Under the pieces are notes generated by a model, which searched no databases, was not told where the DNA came from, and saw nothing but the letters and a program-made list of their open reading frames with translations. From NCBI GenBank assembly GCA_024195265.1, contig JAJLRJ010000005.1, forward strand, positions 19,090,036 to 19,154,035: a stretch of DNA of 64,000 bases, given 5' to 3'. The translations under genes and the position numbers were made by a program. This DNA comes from Dendrophyllia cribrosa (taxonomy: Eukaryota > Cnidaria > Anthozoa > Scleractinia > Dendrophylliidae). The first letter of the stretch is position 1. Every line of letters starts with the position of its first letter. Of this stretch, positions 11,355-23,204 are shown piece after piece.

Positions 11355-11620
11355 CAGCTGAACCTCCCGTAAGCGAACACCCAAAATGCGAAGCGAAGGT
11401 GGTCGCTTACGAGAGGTGTCTTAACTTTGAATCATATGAACCTGTACTAGTAATTTCAATATACAAAGCAACTATTAGCACAAAATGTTGTTTCATATTA
11501 GAGTTTGAAGGGACAAAAGTTTTGTTTTATTTTACTTGTACTGTAACAGATTATTGGCGATTTGTAGCTGGAGTGACATCGAAATATGGGCGAGTACGTG
11601 GACGCTTACCAGAGGTTGAA
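11355..11620. mobile_element. Tigger-like remnant
   Basis: The left end CAGCTGAACCTCCCGTAAG follows TA. Internal GGTGGTCGCTTACGAGAGG matches the element at 10054-10949. The right end near 11620 (CTTACCAGAGGTTGAA) is degraded. Confidence 0.55.
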
Positions 11621-12296
11621 AACAATAGAATAATTCAAATCTCCAGCGTTAAAAGTGTCACGAGCGTGACACAAAGAAAAAATCTCAATGCACTTCGACA
11701 GGAATCGAAGGTTTTTACCGAGCTAAAACATGTCGCTTTCGACATTGCTGATCCTATAGCGGTACACAGGATGCGTGTCAGATATGAACCTAGTAGATGA
11801 CCTAGCTTGCCACGAGCCTAACGTAATGTCTGTTTTGAGAAGACTAGGGATAAACAATTGGGCTACGGAACAACAACTTTCATTTTGTGGTGATTAAACA
11901 CTTACTGGACCTCGCTGAAGTAGTTTCACTTTATAGCTGTAGTTCGCATTTGAAGGAAAACATACATAGATGGTACATATAGCCGGACGAATATCCGTTT
12001 ACTTTTCAAACAAAAGGTTGGCAGCGGCCAGACATAAAGTAATCTTAGAAACCATATGTCCGCTAAACTATTTAAAATGAGAGGAAAACGTTTACAGTTT
12101 TATGGTTTTGTGGACGGGTAATTAAAATTTACTCATGGGTCACTTTATTGTTCACCATCAATCTAGCCACCTGCGTTTTTAAGCGCCATGAAAATCAGCA
12201 TGATTGAATAACAAAAAAGCAACTATGATAAGTTATAGTGATTTTATAATATATTTAAGAGTTTAGTGTATGTTTTAACTGAAACTAAATTAAAGA

Positions 12297-12433
12297 TCAT
12301 CCTCAAAGACCCAGGGGCAGTTAGTCGGGGCGGAACGAGGTAAAAATCCCACAAAAATCGGCGGAACGAGCGGATTTTTGTCGGGTTTTTACCTCCTTCC
12401 GCCCCAACGAACTACCCATGTGCCTTCGAGAAT
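12297..12433. mobile_element. Palindromic MITE
   Basis: Two arms of ~60 bases face each other (CAGTTAGTCGGGGCGGAACG, then CCGCCCCAACGAACTACC), separated by a short centre rich in GGCGGAACGAG. No coding sequence. Confidence 0.65.
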
Positions 12434-12478
12434 GACTGTAAAAGATCTGTTGATATAAAAACTGAGTTATCTGCACAC

Positions 12479-13533
12479 TTATGAAAATTGCTGTATATTA
12501 TAAGCTGCTAGTTCAATATTTCCTTCACGTGGTAATTGCTCATGACTCCCATGCAACGTAAAAAGACTAAAACATGAACGACACTTGACAACAGCCGAAC
12601 GAAGACAATTATTCAGCGCTTGTCGGTAGTTTGTGCTGAATGTAAAGAGAATTACAGGATTGGCAGCAGTGCTGACTATTGGGAGAAAATAAAGGCATAT
12701 AATAACAAGTATTTCTTGTTTATCCCTTTTTAAAACTTTGAAAAACCCGAGAAGAATAATCCAGAGGTAGTATAGAGTCCAGCATGCGAAAAAGATAACA
12801 TTGATCGTAATTAAAACCCCCATTATTCGTTGATTCTGTTTACGTCTTCTTATACAACTGAAACCATTTCCTGCGATCGCAGGATTTGTTCTTCTCAAGG
12901 ATTTCATGATCCGAGTATTAAGTATGACGATGACAATGAGAGGGATTAAGTAAAGAAGCACAACACCCAGTATCGGGTAGATGGTATTAAGTAACCTGCC
13001 CGGCGCGTCATCAGCGCAAACGAACGGTACATCGGTTTCTTGTGAACTTCTGGAAAAGTACAAATATGGAGCCATGATCACCATTAGTATAATCCAACTT
13101 AGCAAGATAAGGACTTTTCTTATCCTTCCTGTTATCATGGTCATCTTCATAGGAAACACAGTAGCAATGAATCTGTCCACAGTAATTAGCACAAGGTTTA
13201 CAACAGAAACAGAATATGAAAGGTTCGTTAAGTACATCCCGAGTTTACACTGGAATGGAGACACAAAACCGCCGAAAACGGACAGTCTGCTGCTTGCGAA
13301 CAGTGCCGAATCGGTACCAACATAAAGAAGATCGAGACTGCCATGCTAGTGATGTAGTAGTTAGCGGCGCTTCGAAGGTTGTTTGTTTGTAGAAAAGAGA
13401 CGATTACAAGAATATTGCCGATTGCAGATAGTAGCGCAACAAAACCGATGGCTACAGAAAGAGTGGCTTTAAATGGATAAGAAACGTGTGTTATTTTGTC
13501 GAGATGGCTGAAGAAAACAGTCGAGTTGTTCAT
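12479..13533 (-). pseudogene. Rhodopsin-family (class A) GPCR, one-base frameshift
   Basis: An intronless receptor is split between two frames. The first (13533 to ~13332) gives an N-terminus with NNST, TM1 (GNILVIVSF) and the start of TM2 (YYITSMAVS). The second continues with SDLLY-type TM2 sequence, the loop cysteine (FQCKLGMYL), TM3 ending VDRF in place of DRY, TM4-TM5, TM6 with FFACW, and TM7 with NPVIL in place of NPxxY. The break is best explained by one missing base near 13332; the joined length would be ~351 residues, normal for the family. TM6 lacks the proline of CWxP. Ligand class cannot be told. It may be a true pseudogene or a sequencing error, since the rest of the frame is clean. 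Confidence 0.85.
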
Positions 13534-15199
13534 GGTGATAACCTTCTGTACAATACGATCGGGAGTTGTGCTTTTCCCTGTATCCTTCCGTTACTTCGGC
13601 ACATTGAATTTCAAGAAGAAGCGCAGTAACTGTTGTGCATTATAAATGATTCAAAGGTGAACCAGGTGTTAAATAATGTATATATGCGAGTTTAGAATGT
13701 CAATAACCCATCTAAAAATGGAATTTCTACCGTTAATGTTTGACAGTAGAAAAGGTTTTGTAACGATTTGTACTAGATATTATTCAATACAATGACAACC
13801 GTGCTTATGTCAGAATTCATCGTTGCTAATGGCGCTTTTGCATAACGTATTTTTTAGTGGAGCTCCTCAGCAGGCCGCATAAGAGGAGCGACATGCTTAA
13901 CGATTATGACTATTTTCAAAAAGGTAACGACGTTTTTTAATGTGAACATTATTGTCAAGTTGTAATTAGTTATATGTTCCACATTTTTTATCACGCTGTA
14001 ATTAGCTATGTTTTCCACACCATTGTTTCATCTTACATTTATATCACACCCACTAGCGGGTTCTATTACTCGTACTGAAGATCCGAAACATGTTCACATT
14101 AAAAATACAGACATCGTTGCGCAAGGCGACGCGAGTGAAGTTAAAACTATAAAATCCAAGTCTTGTTTTGTTTACATAAAATCGCTTTTCAAGCTATGTA
14201 TTGAATGAACAAACACAAAAGTGGACAACAAAATCTTCTTTTATTCAAATATCGGTTAGTTTATGTTTAAAAGCAAAAACCGCACCATTAGCGCATCGAG
14301 GAGCTGTCTGGCTGAGCACATGGCAAAATTCAAGATATGTCAATCCGACTGAATTTGAGCACGTTTTATAAACATTTCTCAAAAAATTAATGAGAACACA
14401 CAAAAAAGTCAGTCACAAATTGATATCAACATAAATTCCCATAGAAAAATGTAATTTCTTTTACTGTTACACACTGTAAGCCCCTCAGCAGCTTCAAAAA
14501 TCTATAAAACTCCGCTTCTTCGCGGGTTCTGACTTATTATACTGAATATCGACCCCGTATTGATAAAAATGTATGAAGTTCCTCGAAGCAAGATTTCATC
14601 GCTTAAAGCTCTTCTTTTTTTGAGTATTCTTAAAATTAGTTTGCGTCTTCCAGGCCTAGGGCAACTCTTCCAATTAAAGCCTTCGTTTTGGATGCATCAA
14701 ATTTCTGTAATTTCTGGTTGACATTACAGAAACATCGAGAAACAGGTTGTTTAGTTGGGCCACATCCACCCATATGCAAACCTGTTTCAAATGGAGATGC
14801 TCGTCTTAACGCTACCTCCACTCAATTTTCACAACACACGGCCACAGACCCCCACGGACAAACAATACTACATCAAAATTAACTACGAACTACGGCCGCA
14901 CGTTTCAATGGTAGGTATTTGAACGAAAAAATATCCTTTACATGTTAACACAACAAAAAAGCCACCAGAGGTTATTTTCTGGTTGCCTGAAAGAACTACA
15001 TTTAGTTTGATATAACATTAAGCTGCACAGAAAGCTAACAGAATCCACAGAAAACTAACAGCATCATGCAAAAATAATACAATATTCTAGTAAGGTTAGA
15101 GTTAAACCAAATAATTACCGGTAACAACAATTATCAGTTACCAAATCTAAACTTTGGACATAAAACTTAACGACAAAAATTTCAATTAACGATGACTTG
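13534..15199. other. Intergenic, one unrecognised small frame
   Basis: No assigned gene. A 61-codon minus-strand frame at 14636-14821 (starting MEVALRRASPF) is Gly/Cys-containing and less AT-biased than its surroundings. It could be an exon or gene fragment, but I do not recognise it. Confidence 0.3.
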
Positions 15200-15205
15200 T
15201 TTATT

Positions 15206-15720
15206 GAGGGGGGCATTGGGGGGTTCTGAACACCGCGATACCGCCAAAAAAATTGACAATGATACCGTAATATCGCAAAAGATATCGCCAAATACCGCAA
15301 TACGTCAAAAACCTTGTAAAAAATCGATAGAATACCGAAACCGCTACTCTGTTCATTAAATTTTCCGCAAATATCTGCTTAGATTTTGTTTTTCGAATGT
15401 TAAGGCAAGTTAATGACTTTTAATTGGTTGTAAAACGACCAATGTGTTATCACCTTTCATGTAATATAAACTGGCGTGACGGATTAGAGGATCTTGGAGC
15501 TGTTTCGAAGCGTTTTCGAAACGACAAGTTTGACAAGGACGACAAGAAACTGAAAAAGGATCAAAAAGGGTCGCAAAACACTGGAGGATAATTTTTAAAA
15601 CCGACCAAAACGCTAAAACACGGAATCCCGCAGGTTTTGGGAATACCGCAATTTTATATTAGAATTACCGAAATACCGCATGAAAAATTGCCCAATACCG
15701 CAAACCCCAATGTCCTCCTC
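15206..15720. mobile_element. TIR element with 6-bp flanking repeat
   Basis: The ends GAGGGGGGCATTGGGG and CCCCAATGTCCTCCTC are inverted. TTTATT flanks both (15200-15205, 15721-15726). The interior repeats words such as AATACCGC and GATACCGCCAAA in both halves. It is non-coding. Confidence 0.7.
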
Positions 15721-16186
15721 TTTATTGTAAGTGGAACTCACTTAGACTGTTAACAGCTCTATCCGGATATTCAAGAAGGTGCCCTGGCCAGGCGCACAAG
15801 TGATCAGGAATGGCCTCCTAGCAGTAATCTCTATACTGAGTTGAAAACATTTTGGTGTAAAAATTCTCTATTTTTTGGCAAATCATAATAACCTGAAGCA
15901 CTGTAGTGTTTATTTAATTAATTCTAAAACTTTCTAAGCCTGCATTCAACTCCCCCGCAAGCTAAATTCAAGAGAAATCATTGAAAATCAACATGGATAC
16001 CGTAAGTAAATCCTTGAATAAGTGACTCCTCTTAAATAAACATCCCCCCTCTCCCAGTCAAAATTAGAAATAAGGGCCCCCCATGAATAAATACCCCTCC
16101 CCCTATTTTTTTCCAGATGAGTATTGAGACAACAAAGGTTGAGTGTAGCATTGATCTGGTCTATCATTTGCCAAGTGTTTGTTTTT

Positions 16187-16188
<2 letters not shown>

Positions 16189-16247
<59 letters not shown>
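16189..16247. repeat. (TA)n microsatellite
   Basis: About 29 uninterrupted TA units. Confidence 0.95.
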
Positions 16248-16255
<8 letters not shown>

Positions 16256-17475
16256 CCAGGTGTGTTGCTACTAGAATTGCAAACAGCATTTAAGTTGCTA
16301 ATGAGCAAATGTTATATTACAATCAAAGGCTCATTTGAGCAAATTTATAAATATAAAATGCTCTAAATAAAAGATTCTTCACCAAAAAAATTGATGGTCA
16401 AGTATTCTCTACTATATATTTCTTTGCATTTGGAATAAGCAAAATAAAAGCGAAAGCCTTATGCACTGGTCAGCGGAATTATCAAGAAAAGTTTACAGTT
16501 GAGTGATGAAGGAAGGACAGAAGGAGTGAAAATTTACATATTTGTTCCCATCTGCTATAACTAATTGAAGGTGGGCAAACACAGTTGTGATAGGTTGTGA
16601 GTATGTTATTCGTTAGGCCATTATGTGAGAAAGGTTGCAGCTTAGAAGCTGAAACTTTGCAAAAGGAAAATATACATGTAGTGATGGAAGATATAAATTA
16701 ACGACTAAAATTGCACTTTTGACTGTTTCCATGGCAACGTGGATGATTGAAAACAACCCTAAAATGTCACTTTTATAAGGTTTACGTAAAATCCAGTCAT
16801 TAGATTTTCTCATGAACTTGCACACAGCTTACAAAAAATAATTCTTGTTTAAAATTGGCTCAACCAAATTTCAACAAACAGTTTTTTAAATATTCAAGAA
16901 AATAGCTGCCCAGTCAATATTGATTGTGTCACAGAATTCCTGTTTTAAAGTTCTCATTATGTGAAATGACATTTCATGAAATTTTAATGAGTGGATTTTG
17001 AGAATTTGTTGTTTGTGTACATTGTTTACAAAATGGAGCTATCTCACATACTTTCTAAAACCATGCGCCGTCACGCAAATTGCTGCTGACTGCCTGCAAA
17101 ACTGTGTTTGGCCACCTTAATGCTTTGCATATTCATGATTTAAAAATGAATGACCATGAGGGGGAAAGGAACCCTCACTCTCTCAAGTTTTTGACAGGTT
17201 TGCTGTTCCTGTACAAATTCATTCTGCTCCGAGTTCTCTGTTAGGTTACTTCTGTCCAGTACTGTATGTAAAACTACCAAAGACAAAATTAATATTGACC
17301 TGGCTAACAAAAGGCTGTCCCAAGGAGCCCAAAGTGCCTCAAACTGAGAATTTCTTAAGAGCATAAGTTATGGAAATGTTAGGTACTACATCAAAAAAAC
17401 TGGTTGCCCAGGGTACTGGGCCCCTCTTAGACAGCAACTGTCCTTAAAACGCTTTCATTCCCAGAGTCAGTTATG

Positions 17476-17653
17476 GAGACATGTTGTGTAGTTCTAACTT
17501 TTGAGTCTGTGGATGAAATCCTATGGTGTGGCCATTTAAATGAAACCACTTCAGCAGTACTTTTGCATGGTGCCATTTGTTTTTTAAAATTTCACAAAAT
17601 GAAATTTGGGATTTTTCTTGAAATTTGATCTTTGGCACTATTGGGAGTCAAGG
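17476..17653. repeat. Dispersed monomer of the 106-bp repeat family
   Basis: The core TTTGAGTCTGTGGATGAAAT followed by CCTATGGTGTGGCCATT recurs, diverged, at 53400-53590, inverted at 28460-28625, and as an inverted tandem array at 60790-61440. This copy lies just 3' of the Kelch gene. Confidence 0.75.
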
Positions 17654-17680
17654 GTTAAAATAATGTACTTGTAAGCTTTA

Positions 17681-19468
17681 TTACTGTGAGATTACTCTGG
17701 ATCCAGCTAACACATCTTTAAATATTCTGAGACGAGAAATTTTGAAAAAATTGTTGGGATATAATGAAAGACTTGTACATGCTTCCCACTGGTTTTGTTG
17801 AACATCGTAAACTTGCAATGACATTGTTTCCTCACCCTTTTCATTACGAAAAGTACCAAAGACAAATATTTGCCCTCTGAGACTTACAGCACTTGCAACA
17901 AAACTTCTTGGGGCAACCAGACTTGGAATTCCACTCCATACTCTTGTGGTGGGATCATACATTTCACAGGGCTCACCATCAGTTGACTCTTCAAGGAGGC
18001 CTCCAAATACAAACAATTTTTGTTTGATGGCTGCACCACCAGCTTGGGATCTACTTGCAAGAGTTGAAGGAAGTTTATCCCAAATGTTATTTCTGGGATC
18101 AAACCTTTCAACAATATCAAGGAACCAATTACTGGTATCGCTGCCTCCAATGGCATATAAATAGCTTCCATCAGCGACCCCACACACTCCGAATCTGGGA
18201 CTACTCAAGGGTGCAACTTCCTGCCACAGATTCATGTCAGGATTGTATCTCTGCACAGCACTTTCTGGCCTGTTGAATGCGTTTCTTCCACCAATGACAT
18301 ATAAATAACCCTGAAGTGTGACAGCTGCTGACTGATGGGTGCATTTGATTGTTTCTGGAGCCTTTGCATTAGCCCATGTGTTAAACAATGGTTCATAGCA
18401 TTCCACATAGCTGCCACCAAAAGCACTATGCACATGTCCACCAATGACATACAATTTACCATGACATGCACTAATGGCTTGAGAGAGATGGAGACGTCTG
18501 TTTTTCATAAAACTCAACTCATGCCACTTTTTGTTGGAAGGAAGGTAACACAACACTTTCTTTTCGCCACAGGCAACAATGACATCCTCATAGGTCTTAA
18601 GGCAATTTCTTGGTGATTGTGAGAAAAAGCACTCTTCTGTACCATCAAAGGCCACCTTCATAGCATCTAAGACTAAAGCCATGCAATTGGAATTTTCTCT
18701 CACCAAGGGGTGTGGAAGAACGACATTGAATAAATAGTCACGTGCCATGTAAACACAACGAATGTGACGAAACAAATCTAGGAAATTTTGGTGTTTTCTG
18801 CTCTCGTCTCTGTCAGCCCATCTCACAATTACTTCAAAGATGTTTTCTTCGCCCTCCACGGTTATTTCGTCACTGGTAATCCACTCTTCAACTTGATCAA
18901 TGCTCAAATTTAGGAAATCATCAGATTTTGTCACAACCTCAAAGTTTTTCTGAATAAAATTTCTGATCAATTTCTCCAGTGCTTTCCACTGATGCTGGCT
19001 GGCAAAATAATAACCCATGATACAGTTGGATGGAGACAATGCCTCTTGAATAAGGTTATCGCATAATGTTTTCAAGCTTGATAGGAGAAAGTAGTCTGCC
19101 ATTGGCATCAAATCATAAACATTACGTTCATTGATATCAACATGTCCTGTGTACAGATACTCCAAAATTTCTTCCATCACAGCTTTGCCCGTTTCCTCCA
19201 ATCGGATCACTCCTTCTTTCTTTTCTTTCATGTCACTGTTAAGAGCGTTGTAAAAGAACGGACTTGCTGCACATAACACGTTTCTGTGAGCTTTCAAACG
19301 AGCTTGATGGTCACCGGAGCCAACTTCTAGAATTACATCACAGAACTGTTCGTTCCTTCGCTGAGTATCGAGGCGTTTCATCATTTCCACACAAAATTGA
19401 TGCATGTCAGTCTCAGTGATAGGTTCTGATGAGAGATCTACGGCCATTACGTAAAATTTGGAAACCAA
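17681..19468 (-). CDS. Kelch-like protein (BTB-BACK-Kelch)
   Basis: An intronless 595-residue frame. A second ATG at 19447 (MAVDLSSEP) is a likely alternative start and removes seven residues. The BTB domain spans about residues 25-140 (FCDVILEV, then AHRNVLCAASPFF), BACK about 145-250, and Kelch repeats about 320-575, with blades marked by KLYVIGG, YLYVIGG, YLYAIGG, KLFVFGG and IFVFG. Proteins of this plan act as substrate adaptors of Cullin-3 ubiquitin ligases: BTB binds Cul3 and the propeller binds the target. The length is normal for the family (~550-620). The last ~40 residues diverge from a standard blade. The exact KLHL subfamily cannot be assigned by eye. Confidence 0.93.
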   Translation of the reverse strand: MVSKFYVMAVDLSSEPITETDMHQFCVEMMKRLDTQRRNEQFCDVILEVGSGDHQARLKAHRNVLCAASPFFYNALNSDMKEKKEGVIRLEETGKAVMEEILEYLYTGHVDINERNVYDLMPMADYFLLSSLKTLCDNLIQEALSPSNCIMGYYFASQHQWKALEKLIRNFIQKNFEVVTKSDDFLNLSIDQVEEWITSDEITVEGEENIFEVIVRWADRDESRKHQNFLDLFRHIRCVYMARDYLFNVVLPHPLVRENSNCMALVLDAMKVAFDGTEECFFSQSPRNCLKTYEDVIVACGEKKVLCYLPSNKKWHELSFMKNRRLHLSQAISACHGKLYVIGGHVHSAFGGSYVECYEPLFNTWANAKAPETIKCTHQSAAVTLQGYLYVIGGRNAFNRPESAVQRYNPDMNLWQEVAPLSSPRFGVCGVADGSYLYAIGGSDTSNWFLDIVERFDPRNNIWDKLPSTLASRSQAGGAAIKQKLFVFGGLLEESTDGEPCEMYDPTTRVWSGIPSLVAPRSFVASAVSLRGQIFVFGTFRNEKGEETMSLQVYDVQQNQWEACTSLSLYPNNFFKISRLRIFKDVLAGSRVISQ

Positions 19469-20010
19469 AACTCAAGATATTTGCTAGAAAACGAAGGGCA
19501 AAACATTTTCGTCCACCTGCCTCGTCCTCAGGCTCCCTCCTTATTTTAGCGCGCTGCGCGTGGAGTTGTGGGACCTCCAAGATGGTGCCCAAACGTCATT
19601 TCTCGAAGAAAATAATTCAGAGATTCCAACCCTCCCGTTTTGGTCGGAAACCTCCCTTTTTCGCTTAGTATCCAGATCATCCAAGACAATTTTCCATCGA
19701 ATATGATCTCAAAATGCAGAAAATGGCATCTTAGAGGCCTTTTTTTGTATTTTTCCGGGGTGGGAGGGCATATGGCATACCCCCTAAAGGCTCGCACCTT
19801 CGGCGCGCGTGGTAGCGCTTTCGCCGCTCCCAAACTCCCATCTTTTTTTTTATTTCAAAGGGTTGGAATCTCTGAAATATTCAGTGCTCACTTGCCACAA
19901 AATATCCCTGCTATCCTTCCCATCACACCTCGCGCTCCTCTCGTTAATTGAGAGACGACTGGGGACGAGTCAGGCACTGACTGCTGACACGTCGTACTGC
20001 GGTGGTTGAC
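19469..20010. promoter_or_regulatory. 5' flank of the Kelch gene; GC-richer, possibly repetitive
   Basis: This stretch is less AT-rich than its surroundings and contains C/G-rich words (CCTCCAAGATGGTGCC, GGCGCGCGTGG) and an inverted CGCTCCTCTCG/GAGAGACGACTGG area. It should hold the Kelch promoter, but no specific box can be defended. Confidence 0.3.
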
Positions 20011-20335
20011 TGTTGAACAGAAAATGAAATGATTGTGTGCATACATGTAACAATTTCGTGGTATGTATGGCCTTCCAATATCTTATACTGTATTCAAAAT
20101 GGCAATATGAGAAGACACCTCCCCCCCCCTGCACCAAATAGCAGATCATGTGTTAAAATCTCCTAATAGCATTCCTATTGCCATTTTTAATTTATTGAAA
20201 TCTGTAACTGAAGATACAGTGTATTTCAAAATTTTTAAGGTGTTTGAATACCATTTTCTGGAGACCATACCTACATTTTTCATTTGGCTTTTAAGATCAA
20301 CATGAATTTTTTACCACTTACTGGTTTTGAATTAA

Positions 20336-20805
20336 AGTTTGGCAAGATGTATTTTCTGGTAAAATCAATATTACCATGTCAACGATAAACTTCAAAATCA
20401 GTGAAAGTGAAATATTGTGCGTTTAAGATTTCACATTGGAAATCCCACATAGACATCTTAAAATATGATACATGGCAAATAAATTTTGCAATATAGTAGT
20501 AATAAACAGACCAAGAGTATAAAAAGTGGCCAACAGGGTGGTTTTCAACTTTTTGCCAGCATACAAAAAGTTACGTTTGAAATGTTATTGTGATTTATTT
20601 GAAGTCGAACATACAGAATTTTTTTATTCTTGCAAAATTTATATACTACATACCCCATTTTAAGATTGTCTTTGTGGGATTTTCAATGTGAAATCTTAAA
20701 TGTGCAGATTTTCACTTTTACTGATAATCAAAGTTTCTTGTTTATCAATGTCATGGTAATATTGATTTTACCATAAAATATTTCTTGCCAAACTTCTATT
20801 CAAGA
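20336..20805. mobile_element. Fold-back MITE
   Basis: Arms of ~140 bases (about 20336-20475 and 20645-20805) are inverted copies. For example GGAAATCCCACATAGACATC faces a diverged GTCTTTGTGGGATTTTC. The intervening ~170 bases are AT-rich. The arms are diverged, so the element is older. Confidence 0.65.
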
Positions 20806-21080
20806 TCTTTAAGGTCACATACATCACCTGCTGTTTACCAAGATCTTGTCGCCAACATTAAAAAGGCCCGTTGGCCAAAAGGCCAAGTTTAATGCATATT
20901 AAAAGTAAACTGCAGAAGACCGCAAACGATAATGCTGCTAATGATACGTGGGATCCCAGTTTACTTTTATTTCCATATATTTTGGGACCGAAGGTCTTTT
21001 CAGATCCGATATGCTGTGCTCTAAAAGCATGGTTTTGCCCATGCATTTAAATGTTCAGATCGGCTTTGTCCATCTACATT

Positions 21081-21350
21081 TCAATTTGCGAGACATCTTT
21101 GCGATACACTGTGGGCTCCTTGTTCCCAGAAACACGTGATGTGGCACACGTGTTTCGGGTGACAAGTGAGTACATAGTACGGAACCTGATATTGTGAACG
21201 GGTCATTGTGCAGTCTATTTGCGTTGGCTTTCTTGCTGGCGACATTTAGATCGTTACACCGTGCTGATGAGTTGCAATAACAATGAAACAATTGTCCACG
21301 GTTATGATCCTATTTTATCGGTTTCTATCGCGATTATGTCTCGCAAATTT
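21081..21350. mobile_element. Possible small retroelement around a hammerhead ribozyme
   Basis: AATTTGCGAGACAT (21081-21094) and its inverse ATGTCTCGCAAATT (near 21337-21350) bracket the hammerhead at 21249-21309. The arrangement (inverted tail, body, hammerhead, tail) resembles the elements at 34850-35105 and 49247-50339, but the arms are only ~24 bases and no target duplication is clear. Confidence 0.4.
21249..21309 (+). ncRNA. Type I hammerhead ribozyme
   Basis: All core parts are present in order: CTGATGA (21264-21270), helix II GTTG/CAAT with a six-base loop, GAAA (21285-21288), then CAATTGTC with cleavage expected after 21296. Helix I pairs CCGTG (21259-21263) with CACGG (21297-21301). 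Beyond an internal loop, GATC (21249-21252) pairs with GATC (21306-21309), which is the usual layout for the loop-loop contact. Helix III has two base pairs (A-U, C-G) and a palindromic AATT loop, so a dimer is likely the active form, as known for Penelope-type hammerheads. Confidence 0.8.
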
Positions 21351-21433
21351 TACTTTTTTTCTTTTTTACGTGGTCAGATTAGCCTTGCAGTTCATTGTTT
21401 TTGTTAATGCATATTACCCACTTTCCCCTCATC

Positions 21434-21451
21434 CCCCCCCCCCCCCCCCCC
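21434..21451. repeat. Poly(C) tract
   Basis: An uninterrupted run of C on the plus strand. Confidence 0.9.
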
Positions 21452-22339
21452 TTACCATGCTTTACATGTAACTCCAATTTATAGCCCACTATATCCTCTA
21501 CAAGTAAAATAAGGTGGTTTAATGGCTTCACGACATCAATGTTTTTTTGTAGAGCAACCATCTTGGATTTTCTTATTTTAGTTAAATCAGTGCTCGATCT
21601 ATTGATTCAAAATTAATAGACAATAGTGAAGACAGCAGAGAAAAGTTGCCCATTTTTTTTTACATCTCAATTAAGAGAGGAGAAACGTAACTACAAGGTG
21701 GTTGCTATCGAGGTTCGATCCATGCAATCCACTGTATTTTGTTCACCCCAGCCTCGAGTTGGTGCCTTTGTTCACAGGAATGTGGGAAAGGTCTATAAAA
21801 CTAATGTCAATGGCTTAAGAACATCTTAAAAAATCCATAGCATGGATTTTTTAAAATTCACATTATTGAAAAAGCTGACATCATGAAGGTGCATTTTGAT
21901 ACATTTTTTTTAGTCCAAATTGTAATATTTCTGTGCTACGGATTTTAAAAAAAGTTGGAGTACTTATTATTCACCAGAAAAATAAGATAAAATTCAGTGA
22001 AACTCACAACTGAAAATAACCGTGTCAACTAGGCATTTTTACACGTTTTTGCAAAATGAATTCACATTAAGATGCATGTGATTGGTCATTAAACAATTTA
22101 ACTTTGATAGCCCATAACGGGAATTTACACTGTCAAAATGAGTTGTTCATTACTGTCATTAATGAAGTGCAGTGTGTGACATGTGATTGGTTACTTGCCA
22201 TAATATTTAAATGCCACGTCCGTACCCGATTACGCTAAGAAAGGTTTGGCTGTTTCTTGTCATTGCCATCACCAAATGACATACAAATAAAGTATACCAC
22301 AACAGCTGACCAACACTAGTTTCTGTAACACCAAGAAAT

Positions 22340-22500
22340 GACATAACCTCCCATAAACGGACACCATCGGGACCAGAAAAAGTGTCCGCCTAAAAAGCGG
22401 TTTCTGCTTATGGGAGGTTAAAAATGTAGTGTTTGTATGTGGCTGGGACCACAACTAGGTGTGCACTTATGGGAGGTGTCCCTAAGCAGAGGTTCAACTG
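22340..22500. mobile_element. Tigger-like remnant
   Basis: The right end AGAGGTTCAACTG is followed by TA. Inverted words CCTCCCATAAACGGACACC and GTCCGCCTAAAAAGCGG lie inside, and GCTTATGGGAGGT occurs twice. The left end is not clear. Confidence 0.55.
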
Positions 22501-22575
22501 TAGTTTCTAGTGTAGACTGAAGGCATTAGTTTAAATGATGATGCTCCAAAAGGCAATAAACATTTTAAAAAGTTA

Positions 22576-22581
22576 TTTATT
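22576..22581 (-). terminator. Candidate poly(A) signal of cyclin A
   Basis: AATAAA on the minus strand, about 625 bases after the cyclin A stop. Placement is plausible but unproven. Confidence 0.4.
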
Positions 22582-23204
22582 TTACATATTTTACAAAAAA
22601 TACTTAAATCACAATTAATCTAACTACATGTTGTGTATACCTAAAAAGATTATAAAATGCAATGATCATAGTTAATAAAATTGTTAGTTTTGGGAACATT
22701 TCACAAGGCTAAGTTCTACAAGATGAAAGTTGTAAATTATTTCAATGTGGTGTCTAAGAAGATAAATTTGAAAGCTTTAGCGTTCTTATGAGTAAAGTAA
22801 GTAAACAGTCTATAGATACATTTTTTTTTACAACATTTCAAGTTTGTACACTGTACAACTACTGTAAAATAGAAACCTACAAAATAACCAGTTTTTTGTT
22901 GGTTATTTTATACCACCAAAAAGTAACACTTGTGTTAGTCTTTTGCAATATAAAACAACCAGAAAAAGACTGATTTTTTTCACAGGATAATAAAAAGAGG
23001 AATATATAAAAATAATTTTATAAACCAAGGAAGTTTCACAATGCATATCTGCGCTATGCAATTTGCAAGTAAAAATGTCTTTGACATAAGAATTCAAAAT
23101 ATTTTGAAACACGCTGAGGGTATAACACATTTTCTAATAAAGCTTTTCTCCAGTAGGCAGTATAATATATACATAGTTCATCTTTTGATCATTATTGGAA
23201 GAAT

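Noticed and set aside
11237..11800. 187-codon plus-strand frame
   Set aside because: It runs through the end of a MITE and a Tigger remnant and shows no domain; judged spurious.
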